Assembly (NCBI RefSeq): GCF_008805035.1
Contig: NZ_CP038018.1
Coordinates: 1,240,001 to 1,304,000, forward strand
Origin: Eikenella exigua
Lineage (GTDB): Bacteria > Pseudomonadota > Gammaproteobacteria > Burkholderiales > Neisseriaceae
Length of the DNA stretch: 64,000 bases
Direction: 5' to 3'
Shown: positions 17,019-23,783 of the stretch, in pieces
Position numbering within the stretch: position 1 is the first letter of the stretch
Layout: each line of letters begins with the position of its first letter
Notes under the pieces: generated by a model
What the model saw: only the letters and a program-made list of their open reading frames with translations
What the model was told of the DNA's origin: nothing
Database searches by the model: none
Translations under genes and position numbers: made by a program

Positions 17019-17252
17019 CTATTCAGCAGGCTCATACACCACGCCGCGCATTACCTCGTAGTCGGTCATCTCTTCGTAGTGTTTCTGCGCTTCGGCGGCC
17101 TCTTGTGAGGCTTGCTGGTCTAGCTTGGCTACCCGTTCGGCGGCGGTTTCTTCGGCCTGTAGGTATTCGTCTTGGCTGTCTAGGGTGGGCATGGCGACAA
17201 AGGCCGCGCCGATAAAAAAGGCCGCTGTCCAAGCGGCGAGGGGGGATTTCAT
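17019..17252 (-). CDS. Small prophage protein with N-terminal signal or membrane helix
   Basis: 77 residues. A hydrophobic N-terminus (LAAWTAAFFIGAAFVAM) is followed by an acidic, helical, Ala/Glu-rich region. It overlaps the upstream 64-residue gene by 4 bases, so the two are co-translated. Function unknown. Confidence 0.65.
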   Translation of the reverse strand: MKSPLAAWTAAFFIGAAFVAMPTLDSQDEYLQAEETAAERVAKLDQQASQEAAEAQKHYEEMTDYEVMRGVVYEPAE

Positions 17253-17443
17253 TTTGGGTCTCCTGTAGTTTGGATCTGTGTCAGAATGCTGTATTTACCG
17301 ACTAAGGCAATAAACAGTTTGGTGCGCTCTTGTTCACCCAAACCTTTATAATGCTGTATCAGTATGGCTTCTCGGTTTGGCAGATTCATGATGCTGTTTA
17401 AAAATCTGGTCTCCCGGGTCAAATCTTGATTGAAAGTATTCAT
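17249..17443 (-). CDS. Small prophage protein, unknown
   Basis: 64 residues, soluble and helical (NLPNREAILIQHYKGLGEQE). It has a 4-base overlap with the downstream gene, and its start codon overlaps the start of a small rightward ORF by two bases. No family recognised. Confidence 0.6.
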   Translation of the reverse strand: MNTFNQDLTRETRFLNSIMNLPNREAILIQHYKGLGEQERTKLFIALVGKYSILTQIQTTGDPK

Positions 17444-17588
17444 GTTACAAATTCCTTTGGATTGTCCGTATTGTAAAAAGAAGGATGTGGCGTTTACATT
17501 GTGTTACGTCCGCCCTACTCAAAAAATTGCATATAACGGTTTGACGCGGATTGTGTCGTTGGTGGTTTGCAATCATTGCGGCGTTTGA
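17442..17588 (+). CDS. Possible 48-residue zinc-ribbon protein
   Basis: Starts MLQIPLDCPYCKKKD and ends VVCNHCGV, giving two CxxC pairs typical of a small zinc ribbon. The ATG overlaps the ATG of the leftward 64-residue gene, so the two are divergent with no room for separate promoters. The Cys pattern is the only support. Confidence 0.4.
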   Translation: MLQIPLDCPYCKKKDVAFTLCYVRPTQKIAYNGLTRIVSLVVCNHCGV

Positions 17589-17722
17589 AATTTGTGGTAT
17601 AGATGCAGGCATCCGGCGACTTTTCGGGGGGATTACCCGTATAGGAGGTCTTTGCTTTTTCCGTTGCCTGCTGCCGGTGTTTTGCCCCACCGCCGGCTGG
17701 GGGTCTCTGCGCCACTTTGCGG

Positions 17723-17968
17723 TTATTGGCTGGCTGCCAAGCCTATGAACTGCCGTTCGCGTTCGCGCCGCTCTAGTTCCTCTTGTTCTTCCTCTTCCTC
17801 GCGGATAAGGCTGTCGGCTTTATCCATCATGTGCCTGATGATTGCAGCTCGCACCTCCGGGCTTAGCCCGTCTATGATTTCATCCAGCGTTGTGCCTTGG
17901 ATAAGGTTTATGCCGCGCTGTAGCACCCTAATGGCGCGGCTGCACTTCCAATCTGTATTGCTTTGCAT
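17723..17968 (-). CDS. Small charged prophage protein
   Basis: 81 residues with an acidic/basic helical tail (REEEEEQEELERRERERQF). It lies 18 bases after the end of the next gene upstream and shares with it the SPE/SPA-x-R/E arrangement before a C-terminal charged helix, so the two may be old paralogues. Between 17444 and 17722 there is a leftward frame of about 66 codons from a GTG that I cannot confirm. Function unknown. Confidence 0.6.
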   Translation of the reverse strand: MQSNTDWKCSRAIRVLQRGINLIQGTTLDEIIDGLSPEVRAAIIRHMMDKADSLIREEEEEQEELERRERERQFIGLAASQ

Positions 17969-17986
17969 GATGTTCTCTTCCTTATG

Positions 17987-18277
17987 TTAGAAGCTGTTCC
18001 AGTATGCTTCATTGATGCACTCCTCGCGGTACTCGCGCTCGTCAGATTCTCTTTCACGCTCTGCTTCTTCACGCTCTTTTCGGATGCGCTTTGCTGCCAT
18101 CTCTAAAACGATTTTTCTTACTTCATCCTCGGCGGCGGGGCTGAGGTAGGGCATGATGTCGTCTAGGATGCTGTCGGCTATGATTTCGTCCGCAGTATCA
18201 GAAACGTAACTGTCATAGTCTAGGCTGCTCAAGTGGGCGGCTAGCATGCCGTCGTAGTTTGGGTGGATGGTGTACAT
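17987..18277 (-). CDS. Acidic prophage protein, unknown
   Basis: 96 residues from the ATG at 18277 (MYTIHPNYDGMLAAHLSSL) with GGAGAG upstream; a TTG five codons earlier is possible. The C-terminus is a long charged helix (RKEREEAERERESDEREYRE). First gene of the leftward early operon downstream of the GTAC operators. Confidence 0.65.
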   Translation of the reverse strand: MYTIHPNYDGMLAAHLSSLDYDSYVSDTADEIIADSILDDIMPYLSPAAEDEVRKIVLEMAAKRIRKEREEAERERESDEREYREECINEAYWNSF

Positions 18278-18471
18278 GATTGTTCTCTCCAATCAATTAA
18301 TGAATGTTTAATCAAGCCATCTCCTTGAAATGGCTCTGTTAAAAATTCGTTTACCGTTGATAGGGGCGGCGGCTTCCCGGCCTGTCTGTCTTTTGCCCCA
18401 GTTCCCCTCCGGCCTGACTGCTGCTACTTGAGGGTGGCGGTGAAGCGGTGTTGTGCTTCGTTGGGGTGTAT

Positions 18472-18540
18472 AGTACTATCGTACTCAATACTTGTAAAGT
18501 ACTATTGTACTTAATTTCAGTATAAATTACTTTAGTACTT
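18472..18540 (-). promoter_or_regulatory. Left operator cluster of the prophage repressor
   Basis: GTACTATCGTAC (18473-18484) and GTACTATTGTACTTAAT (18499-18515) share the form GTAC-N4-GTAC, and a weaker TTAC-N4-GTAC lies at about 18527-18538. The 17-base second site is identical to one beside the repressor gene at 21509-21525. The rest of 18293-18669 holds no gene, only hairpins. Confidence 0.7.
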
Positions 18541-18640
18541 GATTATCCGTTGAATTTATTTTTTCAGCAGGCAACAAAAAAGCCGCACAAGGCGGCAACA
18601 GTCGGCTACGGGTTTACGGTTGGACGGGATTTGGCGGGCA

Positions 18641-18667
18641 AAAGAAAAGCCCGCGCGGGGCGGGCTG
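18641..18667 (-). terminator. Terminator of the HipA-like/DUF3037 operon
   Basis: On the minus strand AGCCCGC/GCGGGCT closes a GC hairpin followed by TTTCTTTT, 3 bases after the DUF3037-like stop codon. Confidence 0.75.
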
Positions 18668-18669
18668 GG

Positions 18670-19506
18670 TTATGGATGCAGATTGGGCAACTGCGGATTA
18701 TCTGTTTTGTCTATGATATATTTATAATATGAGGTGATGTCTTGGGTAGAACGGTAATTTACCAGTGTTGCTCTTTCTTCCAATAAGTTCAAGTGCGGAG
18801 TAAATTTTTTTTCATCATCAGCGCTTAAGTCATAAATTAAAAAAGCATTCACTCTCGAATTAAGCACAGTTTTAGCTTCTTCGATGGTTACTGTCTTTAA
18901 TGCCGCACGCTGTAAGTTAAGAGTAAAATCATTCTTTTTAGAAAAATTAATAATTTCTGTTAAATGATATTCCCCGTTTTTTAACAGCAAATCTGCTTTT
19001 AACCCTTTGCTTTCTGACAATGGGTAATTTGAAATGATTTTATGGCTATATAAATCATTAGGATTGCTGCTTAGTAAACCTTGATTATTAAAAAAATCTT
19101 TAACTGTTTGAGATAGTTTTTTATCATATGTAGTTTTGGGATGCTTTTTCCTTGGTAGCTCCACCCATTTTAAATAGAGCTCGTTTAATTTATCTTTGAA
19201 TAGTTCTTCAGAATCATATTCTAGAATAAAATAACCGGAATCCTCCATAGATATTTGAGAGTTTGGTATTAACTCTCGTAATACATTTATATTTTTGTAT
19301 GTTCTATAAATTATATTTGCGCTAAATAAATAGCTTTCAATATCAAAAACAGAAAAAGTTGATGACAACAGTCTAACTTTCCGTTTATCCTTAACAAGGA
19401 TATAACGAAGCTCGTTTTTCCATTCTGCTACAATGCCAATATTTACCACTTCCCCTCGGAAAACATCAGGGCAGAGCTTGAGGATGTTATAAGATACTTT
19501 TTTCAT
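18670..19506 (-). CDS. DUF3037-like protein paired with a HipA-like kinase
   Basis: 278 residues. The N-terminus (YNILKLCPDVFRGEVVNIGI) matches the DUF3037 pattern, but the protein is roughly twice the usual length. Residues about 165-235 (LKADLLLKNGEYHLTEIINF, then AFLIYDL) could be a second alpha/beta domain. It is AT-rich compared with the phage genes. It overlaps the kinase gene by 4 bases. DUF3037 genes are commonly adjacent to HipA-like kinase genes; the role of the pair is unknown and could be toxin control or phage exclusion. Confidence 0.7.
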   Translation of the reverse strand: MKKVSYNILKLCPDVFRGEVVNIGIVAEWKNELRYILVKDKRKVRLLSSTFSVFDIESYLFSANIIYRTYKNINVLRELIPNSQISMEDSGYFILEYDSEELFKDKLNELYLKWVELPRKKHPKTTYDKKLSQTVKDFFNNQGLLSSNPNDLYSHKIISNYPLSESKGLKADLLLKNGEYHLTEIINFSKKNDFTLNLQRAALKTVTIEEAKTVLNSRVNAFLIYDLSADDEKKFTPHLNLLEERATLVNYRSTQDITSYYKYIIDKTDNPQLPNLHP

Positions 19507-20465
19507 GTCAGCTGCTCGTCTATAATCTTCTGTATTCTAATCTCTTTATGCGGGCTATCCCACCATTCCGCCAAAGTCTGCTTTTCTTTGGCGGCTAACC
19601 ACTGCTCAGGAATCTTGTGCAGGAGAGATGAAAACTGATCTTTATTCATCTCATTTAGCCGCAACAACATATTAGCTGCATGCCGTTTATAGTTTTGTTC
19701 GTACAAGCCATATCTTGGATGTCCTTCTCGTAATACATGCGTTATATAACGCCAGTTTTTATTTGAGTTGCAAGTCAATTGACTTAGTTCTGATAAATGA
19801 GTGTCATTCTTTGGCCATCCATCTATAGCTAATGAAGACAATCCAAAATCAAATGGCATAATATAACTGTTGCCAAATATCTCACTATTGATATACAGAT
19901 AGTTTCCAAGATGCCTATCTATATTAAGAAGGAAGCAATCAATGCCGTGTGTTGCCCAAAGTTGCTTACATACCACATCGGCTTCTCCTGGGGTTCCTCC
20001 TGTGATGAAGGATAGCAGTCGTTCTGGCGGCACCCCTCCATGTTGGTGAGCATATTCAACACATGAGCCAAAGAATAGCTCCCTAGTCTCTATATCTATC
20101 AATATATTGTACTCTGGAACAGCCAGTCCACAATATCTAGCGATTTCCGTGCCTAATATTTCAGCAGCTGGGGTCATCGCTGATATGATTTTACACGGGA
20201 TATTTCGCCGCTCAACCTCTTCTTTAATTGCATTATCTATGCCTCTTGCCGGCTTGGCAACATAGCTGACCCCATCACTGCCTTGTGCGTAAAAAGGACT
20301 TTGTGCTGTTGCTTTAGATATTTTCTTTGTCTGTAGTATCTCTACAGGAAACAATCCAGGCTGGATGTTTGTTGTGGAGTTATAAGCAGTCTCAGAGCTG
20401 ATTTCTATTTTGGATTCTTCCTTTTCTATTTGAGATTCTTGCTCGTTCTTTTCAATATTATCCAT
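19503..20465 (-). CDS. HipA-like Ser/Thr kinase domain protein
   Basis: 320 residues. The first 45 are charged and probably disordered. The rest is HipA-like: VSYVAKPARGIDNAIKEEVE holds the ATP-anchoring Lys, FLLNIDRHLGNYL is the catalytic DRHxxN loop, and IMPFDFGLSSLA supplies the metal-binding DFG. All three are intact, so it should be catalytically competent. No HipB-like HTH partner is adjacent; the DUF3037-like gene takes that place. It is AT-rich and sits between the cI-like repressor and its left operators, the usual site for immunity-region cargo genes. Confidence 0.75.
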   Translation of the reverse strand: MDNIEKNEQESQIEKEESKIEISSETAYNSTTNIQPGLFPVEILQTKKISKATAQSPFYAQGSDGVSYVAKPARGIDNAIKEEVERRNIPCKIISAMTPAAEILGTEIARYCGLAVPEYNILIDIETRELFFGSCVEYAHQHGGVPPERLLSFITGGTPGEADVVCKQLWATHGIDCFLLNIDRHLGNYLYINSEIFGNSYIMPFDFGLSSLAIDGWPKNDTHLSELSQLTCNSNKNWRYITHVLREGHPRYGLYEQNYKRHAANMLLRLNEMNKDQFSSLLHKIPEQWLAAKEKQTLAEWWDSPHKEIRIQKIIDEQLT

Positions 20466-20550
20466 AGATATTCCCTTAAATTTTTGATAACTACAATTTA
20501 TTCTGCTGGCTACTTAAATCAATCCAACACGCTCCACCAAAATACGCGGC

Positions 20551-20853
20551 CTATGACTTGGGGCGTGTGATGTATTCGAAGGCGGTTGCAAGTGTTGCGC
20601 CGAACAGTAAGGCGACTTGGACGGCGACCAATGGGAAGGCGAATGCGGCCGCGCCGATCCAATGCCAACCCCAAACGTGGTGGGCATAGAGATAGACGCC
20701 GACAGATATCGGAATGGCAAAGCGGGCGAAAATAAAAGCGGCAACTGCGGCAAATGCCCACCAGTAACCAAATTCATGGCCTATACCCATTACTCCCAAT
20801 ATCAGCGAAGCCAGCGAATAGGCCAAGAAAACTATGAGTGCCAAACCTTTCAT
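20551..20853 (-). CDS. Small integral membrane protein in the immunity region
   Basis: 100 residues with three hydrophobic segments (LALIVFLAYSLASLILGVM, FAAVAAFIFARFAIPISV, AFAFPLVAVQVALLFGATL). It lies between the repressor and the HipA-like gene on the same strand. Superinfection-exclusion proteins of this size and place are known in other phages, but no homology is claimed. Confidence 0.65.
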   Translation of the reverse strand: MKGLALIVFLAYSLASLILGVMGIGHEFGYWWAFAAVAAFIFARFAIPISVGVYLYAHHVWGWHWIGAAAFAFPLVAVQVALLFGATLATAFEYITRPKS

Positions 20854-20870
20854 CCTTATTTTCCTTTTAG

Positions 20871-21494
20871 CTAATAGCGTTTGATTTTTTCTTTAACCAC
20901 GCCGCAGAAAACGGCGTCTTCGCGCATCTCCATGACAGGGTAGCGGGGGTTGAGCGGCTTGAGCAGCCAGCGGCCGCCGTCTTTGATAAGCTGCTTGAAG
21001 GTGGTCTCGCCGCCGTTTTGGCGGATGATGACGAATTTGCCGGGGACGGGCTCTTCATCCGGCTCTACGATGATGATGTCGCCTTCGGTAAATTCCGGCT
21101 CCATGCTGTCGCCATCCACGATTAGGGCGTAGGTGTGGCGGCGGACTTTGATACTGGTGGAGATGCGCTCGCCTTCGCCGGGCTGGAGCAAATCAATGGC
21201 TTCCGCCCAATACCCGGCTTTGACCCATGAGATGAGGGGGACGGTATTAAGGGGAATGTCTAACTCACGGACGTTGGCACTGTTGATGAATGGTGTACCT
21301 CTACCTGTTTCCAGCCAAACTGCATCTACGCCCAATGCCATAGCTAGTGAAGCAATATTGGTGGTCTCTTTATTCCGGCCTGCTTCGATGGCGGCAATGG
21401 AGGACTGGGATTTACCGATGGCTTTAGCTAGGCTGGCTTGACTTAATCCCTTCTTGGCTCGAGCAAACTTCAAACGGTCTTGTAGTGTTTTCAT
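20871..21494 (-). CDS. Prophage repressor, XRE HTH plus S24 autopeptidase
   Basis: 207 residues, CI/LexA architecture. The HTH spans residues 1-65 (LSQASLAKAIGKSQSSIAAI). A likely Ala-Gly cleavage site is in SWVKAGYWAEA, the catalytic Ser in VDGDSMEPEFTEGD and the Lys region at RWLLKPLNPRYPVM. All peptidase elements are present, so SOS-induced self-cleavage is expected. It is divergent from the Cro-like gene at 21602 across GTAC-N4-GTAC operators. Confidence 0.93.
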   Translation of the reverse strand: MKTLQDRLKFARAKKGLSQASLAKAIGKSQSSIAAIEAGRNKETTNIASLAMALGVDAVWLETGRGTPFINSANVRELDIPLNTVPLISWVKAGYWAEAIDLLQPGEGERISTSIKVRRHTYALIVDGDSMEPEFTEGDIIIVEPDEEPVPGKFVIIRQNGGETTFKQLIKDGGRWLLKPLNPRYPVMEMREDAVFCGVVKEKIKRY

Positions 21495-21508
21495 CTTAAT
21501 TTCCTTTT

Positions 21509-21574
21509 GTACTATTGTACTTAATGAGATAAGTATCTTGGTGCTTGCTTTTTGAGTACATTAGTACTTATAAT
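21509..21574 (+). promoter_or_regulatory. Right operators and early promoter
   Basis: GTACTATTGTACTTAAT (21509-21525) and GTACATTAGTAC (21556-21567) are repressor-type sites. A promoter TTGCTT-N18-TATAAT (21545-21550, 21569-21574) has the second site inside its spacer, so a bound repressor would block the rightward early transcript that starts with the Cro-like gene. Confidence 0.7.
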
Positions 21575-21601
21575 GCAGCTATTGATGAGTAGGATAAGAC
21601 T

Positions 21602-21790
21602 ATGAAACCGAGAACTCTTGTAGCGAATATTAAGAAAAAAGGCCTGAGTAATGAGGCTATTGCTAAGAATATTGGCTGCTCAACCGCCTATGTGTCGAAG
21701 CTGAATAATGGCACCCGAACAACCCCTTCATACATCGTTATGGACAAACTGCGTGCTTTGTATGCGGAAGTATTTAGGGTTAAGCCATGA
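21602..21790 (+). CDS. Cro-like helix-turn-helix protein
   Basis: 62 residues, essentially a single HTH (LSNEAIAKNIGCSTAYVSKL). First gene of the rightward early operon, divergent from the repressor, so it should act as the lytic switch protein. It overlaps the next gene by 4 bases. Confidence 0.8.
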   Translation: MKPRTLVANIKKKGLSNEAIAKNIGCSTAYVSKLNNGTRTTPSYIVMDKLRALYAEVFRVKP

Positions 21791-21981
21791 AACGCGAAAA
21801 ATGCACTGAAGAGGTCAAGCTGCACCTGCCGGAGAAGCTCAAGGCCGACTTGAAAACGCTGGCCGCCATACGTGGCTACGATTCGCTCAGCCCGCTGATT
21901 CGCCAACTGCTGCGCGAAAAACTGTACGGAGAGGTTACGCCTAATCAGGATTTGCTCACAGAGACGATTAGGGACGAGTAG
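21787..21981 (+). CDS. Ribbon-helix-helix-type small protein
   Basis: 64 residues with the pattern of an Arc/CopG-like DNA-binding domain (EVKLHLPEKLKADLKTLA, then YDSLSPLIRQLLREKL). Translationally coupled to the Cro-like gene. Probable early regulator. Confidence 0.65.
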   Translation: MKREKCTEEVKLHLPEKLKADLKTLAAIRGYDSLSPLIRQLLREKLYGEVTPNQDLLTETIRDE

Positions 21982-22013
21982 GGTCGCAAATATTTTTGAG
22001 GAAAGGAAAGAAG

Positions 22014-22328
22014 ATGAGGGAAAGACAAGAGATTGAGCAAGTACTGTCTTTGGAAGACCGCAACGAGATTATCAATGCGTTGCTGCGGACGGCGGAGGCG
22101 CATCCGATGATTGACTTGCAGGCAACGGCTTACGGAATGTGCCGTGCGGTTGCCGCCGTGCGGCGCTATGACGACCGTCTGACGGCAACGGATGGGGCAA
22201 CTGCTACCGAAGCCAAAGAATGTTCGCAGGAATCAGACAGCTGCTTTATCGGTGAAAACGAGTTTGCAAACGTAATTGCATCAATGGCTCTAAGTTATGC
22301 CAACCAATATCGGAAACCTCAACAATGA
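22014..22328 (+). CDS. Early-operon protein of unknown function
   Basis: 104 residues from the ATG at 22014, preceded by AGGAAAGGAAAG; a TTG six codons earlier is open. Helical and acidic with no known domain. Part of the rightward early operon. Confidence 0.6.
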   Translation: MRERQEIEQVLSLEDRNEIINALLRTAEAHPMIDLQATAYGMCRAVAAVRRYDDRLTATDGATATEAKECSQESDSCFIGENEFANVIASMALSYANQYRKPQQ

Positions 22329-22348
22329 CAATCCGGACAGACGGGCAA

Positions 22349-22555
22349 TCAGAACACTTTGTAGCACGGGTAGAAGGGTTTGATTTGGTAGTGCAGGTAG
22401 CGGCCTTTGGAAGGAGTGTTCAGCAGTTCGCGATACACACCTTCCGGCACACCGTGATACTGGTAACAGCCGCCGTGTTTGAAGCGCACTTCCAAAACCG
22501 GATGTTCATAACCAATGGAGAGCAGGGTTGATGACGAAACAAATTGATGGTGCAT
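22349..22555 (-). CDS. KTSC-domain protein encoded antisense to the early operon
   Basis: 68 residues (ATG 22555) that fit the KTSC domain: VSSSTLLSIGYEHPVLEVRF, YQYHGVPEGVYRELLN, SKGRYLHYQIK. The domain is small and often phage-borne, with poorly known function. The plus strand here carries an open frame (22325-22531) joined by ATGA and TGATG overlaps to its neighbours, but its translation is the mirror of the conserved KTSC residues, so I treat the minus strand as the real gene. Confidence 0.7.
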   Translation of the reverse strand: MHHQFVSSSTLLSIGYEHPVLEVRFKHGGCYQYHGVPEGVYRELLNTPSKGRYLHYQIKPFYPCYKVF

Positions 22556-22698
22556 TCCCGGCACCTTTCGAACGAATGAGCGAGGCGGAAATTATAGCCT
22601 ATTTCAAACGTTACGGATTCAAGGACGAGTTAGGCCACGCGTTGGAAATGTGCGGGGATTTTCTGGACTTGGTGCGGTTTGCCAAGCGGGAAGGTTAG
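22531..22698 (+). CDS. Small early-operon protein
   Basis: 55 residues: MTKQIDGAFPAPFERMSEAE, then IIAYFKRYGFKDELGHALEM. Helical, soluble, no family recognised. Its start lies within the KTSC gene's 5' end on the other strand. Confidence 0.55.
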   Translation: MTKQIDGAFPAPFERMSEAEIIAYFKRYGFKDELGHALEMCGDFLDLVRFAKREG

Positions 22699-22712
22699 CT
22701 AAAGGAACTCCT

Positions 22713-22919
22713 ATGGATTATGCGAAAAACGAATACACGTTCTCCTACCGTTTCAAAGGCAGGACGTGGTCATTGAGTATTTGGGCGGACAGCCCGGAAG
22801 AGGCTAGGGAGAAACTGGTGGCAGCGGCCAATGCGCGTTATGACGGGCAAGTTATGCAACGGATTTATGTGCCGGTCAAGGCTGCTTGGTTTCGGCGGTT
22901 TCGGAAATGGTGGGGATGA
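22713..22919 (+). CDS. Small early-operon protein, unknown
   Basis: 68 residues from the ATG at 22713 with AGGAAC upstream. The centre (RTWSLSIWADSPEEAREKL) looks like a compact beta-alpha unit; the C-terminus is basic and Trp-rich (AAWFRRFRKWWG). Function unknown. Confidence 0.6.
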   Translation: MDYAKNEYTFSYRFKGRTWSLSIWADSPEEAREKLVAAANARYDGQVMQRIYVPVKAAWFRRFRKWWG

Positions 22920-22921
22920 AA

Positions 22922-22946
22922 AAAAGCCCGCCGGAGCGTGGCGGGC
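22922..22946 (-). terminator. GC hairpin with T-run on the minus strand
   Basis: GCCCGCC/GGCGGGC (22926-22932, 22940-22946) is preceded on the plus strand by AAAAA, so it reads as an intrinsic terminator leftward. There is no obvious leftward gene it would serve; it may blunt antisense transcription toward the KTSC gene. Confidence 0.45.
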
Positions 22947-22982
22947 AATGGTGTTAGGGAGAGCTACAAATCGGAGCAGATT

Positions 22983-23696
22983 ATGAATCAGATTATCCAA
23001 ATTGGCAAGCAGCAACAACCTTTGATGAGCAGCCGTGAAATCGCCCAGTTGTGCGAGAAACGACATGACAACGTTTTGCGCGACATTGAGCGGCTGAATG
23101 CGACCTATGCGGAAATGGGTCTCCTCAAAATTGAGGTCTCTAAATATATCAATCAGTTAAATGGTGTCGAGTATCCCGAATACCTGCTTACCCGCGAGCA
23201 GTGCGTCGACTTGATAACGGGCTACCGCTCGGACATGCGTATCCGCATCAACCGCCGCTGGATGGAGTTGGAGCAACAGACTGCGCCGTCTATCCCGCAA
23301 ACCCTGCCCGAAGCTCTGCGCTTGGCTGCCGACTTGGCCGAACAAAACGAAAAACAGGCTGCCTTGCTGGCTGAAACACAACCCAAGGCGCAGGCATTGG
23401 AGCGTATCAGCCATGCCGACGGCGATATGTGCATTACCGATGCGGCCAAGCTGCTCAAACTCCGCCCGAAAGACCTGTTCGGACTGTTGAATATGCGCCG
23501 CTGGATTTACAAGCGCGACGGGCGCGGCTCGTGGATTGGCTATCAGGACAAGGTGCAGCAGGGCCTAATCCGCCACAGCGAGCACCGTTACACCGACAGC
23601 AGCGGCACGGAGCAGCTGCGCGCCCAAGTGTATTTAACCCCAAAGGGCATTACCAAGCTGGCACAGATGGTGGAAGCGGAGGCCGGCCATGCGTGA
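22983..23696 (+). CDS. Rha-type regulator with KilAC antirepressor domain
   Basis: 237 residues. The N-terminal Rha-like domain (MSSREIAQLCEKRHDNVLRD, then YLLTREQCVDLITGYRSDMR) is joined by an Ala/Glu/Gln linker to a C-terminal KilAC domain (CITDAAKLLKLRPKDLFGLL, then YLTPKGITKLAQMVE). The combination is typical of phage antirepressors. It is the fourth antirepressor-like protein in this prophage. The ATG at 22983 follows a GGAG. Confidence 0.85.
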   Translation: MNQIIQIGKQQQPLMSSREIAQLCEKRHDNVLRDIERLNATYAEMGLLKIEVSKYINQLNGVEYPEYLLTREQCVDLITGYRSDMRIRINRRWMELEQQTAPSIPQTLPEALRLAADLAEQNEKQAALLAETQPKAQALERISHADGDMCITDAAKLLKLRPKDLFGLLNMRRWIYKRDGRGSWIGYQDKVQQGLIRHSEHRYTDSSGTEQLRAQVYLTPKGITKLAQMVEAEAGHA

Positions 23697-23783
23697 GCGT
23701 TTTTGGAGTTGGGCATTCTCCCTGGCTTTGGGAGTGAGTGAATTTTGCGAGCGCCGCATGTTGGCGGTAGTGAGGAACAGGAA

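Noticed and set aside
22325..22531. 68-codon plus-strand frame with coupling overlaps at both ends
   Set aside because: Its translation mirrors conserved KTSC residues encoded on the minus strand and has no protein-like features of its own. Kept only as a finding.
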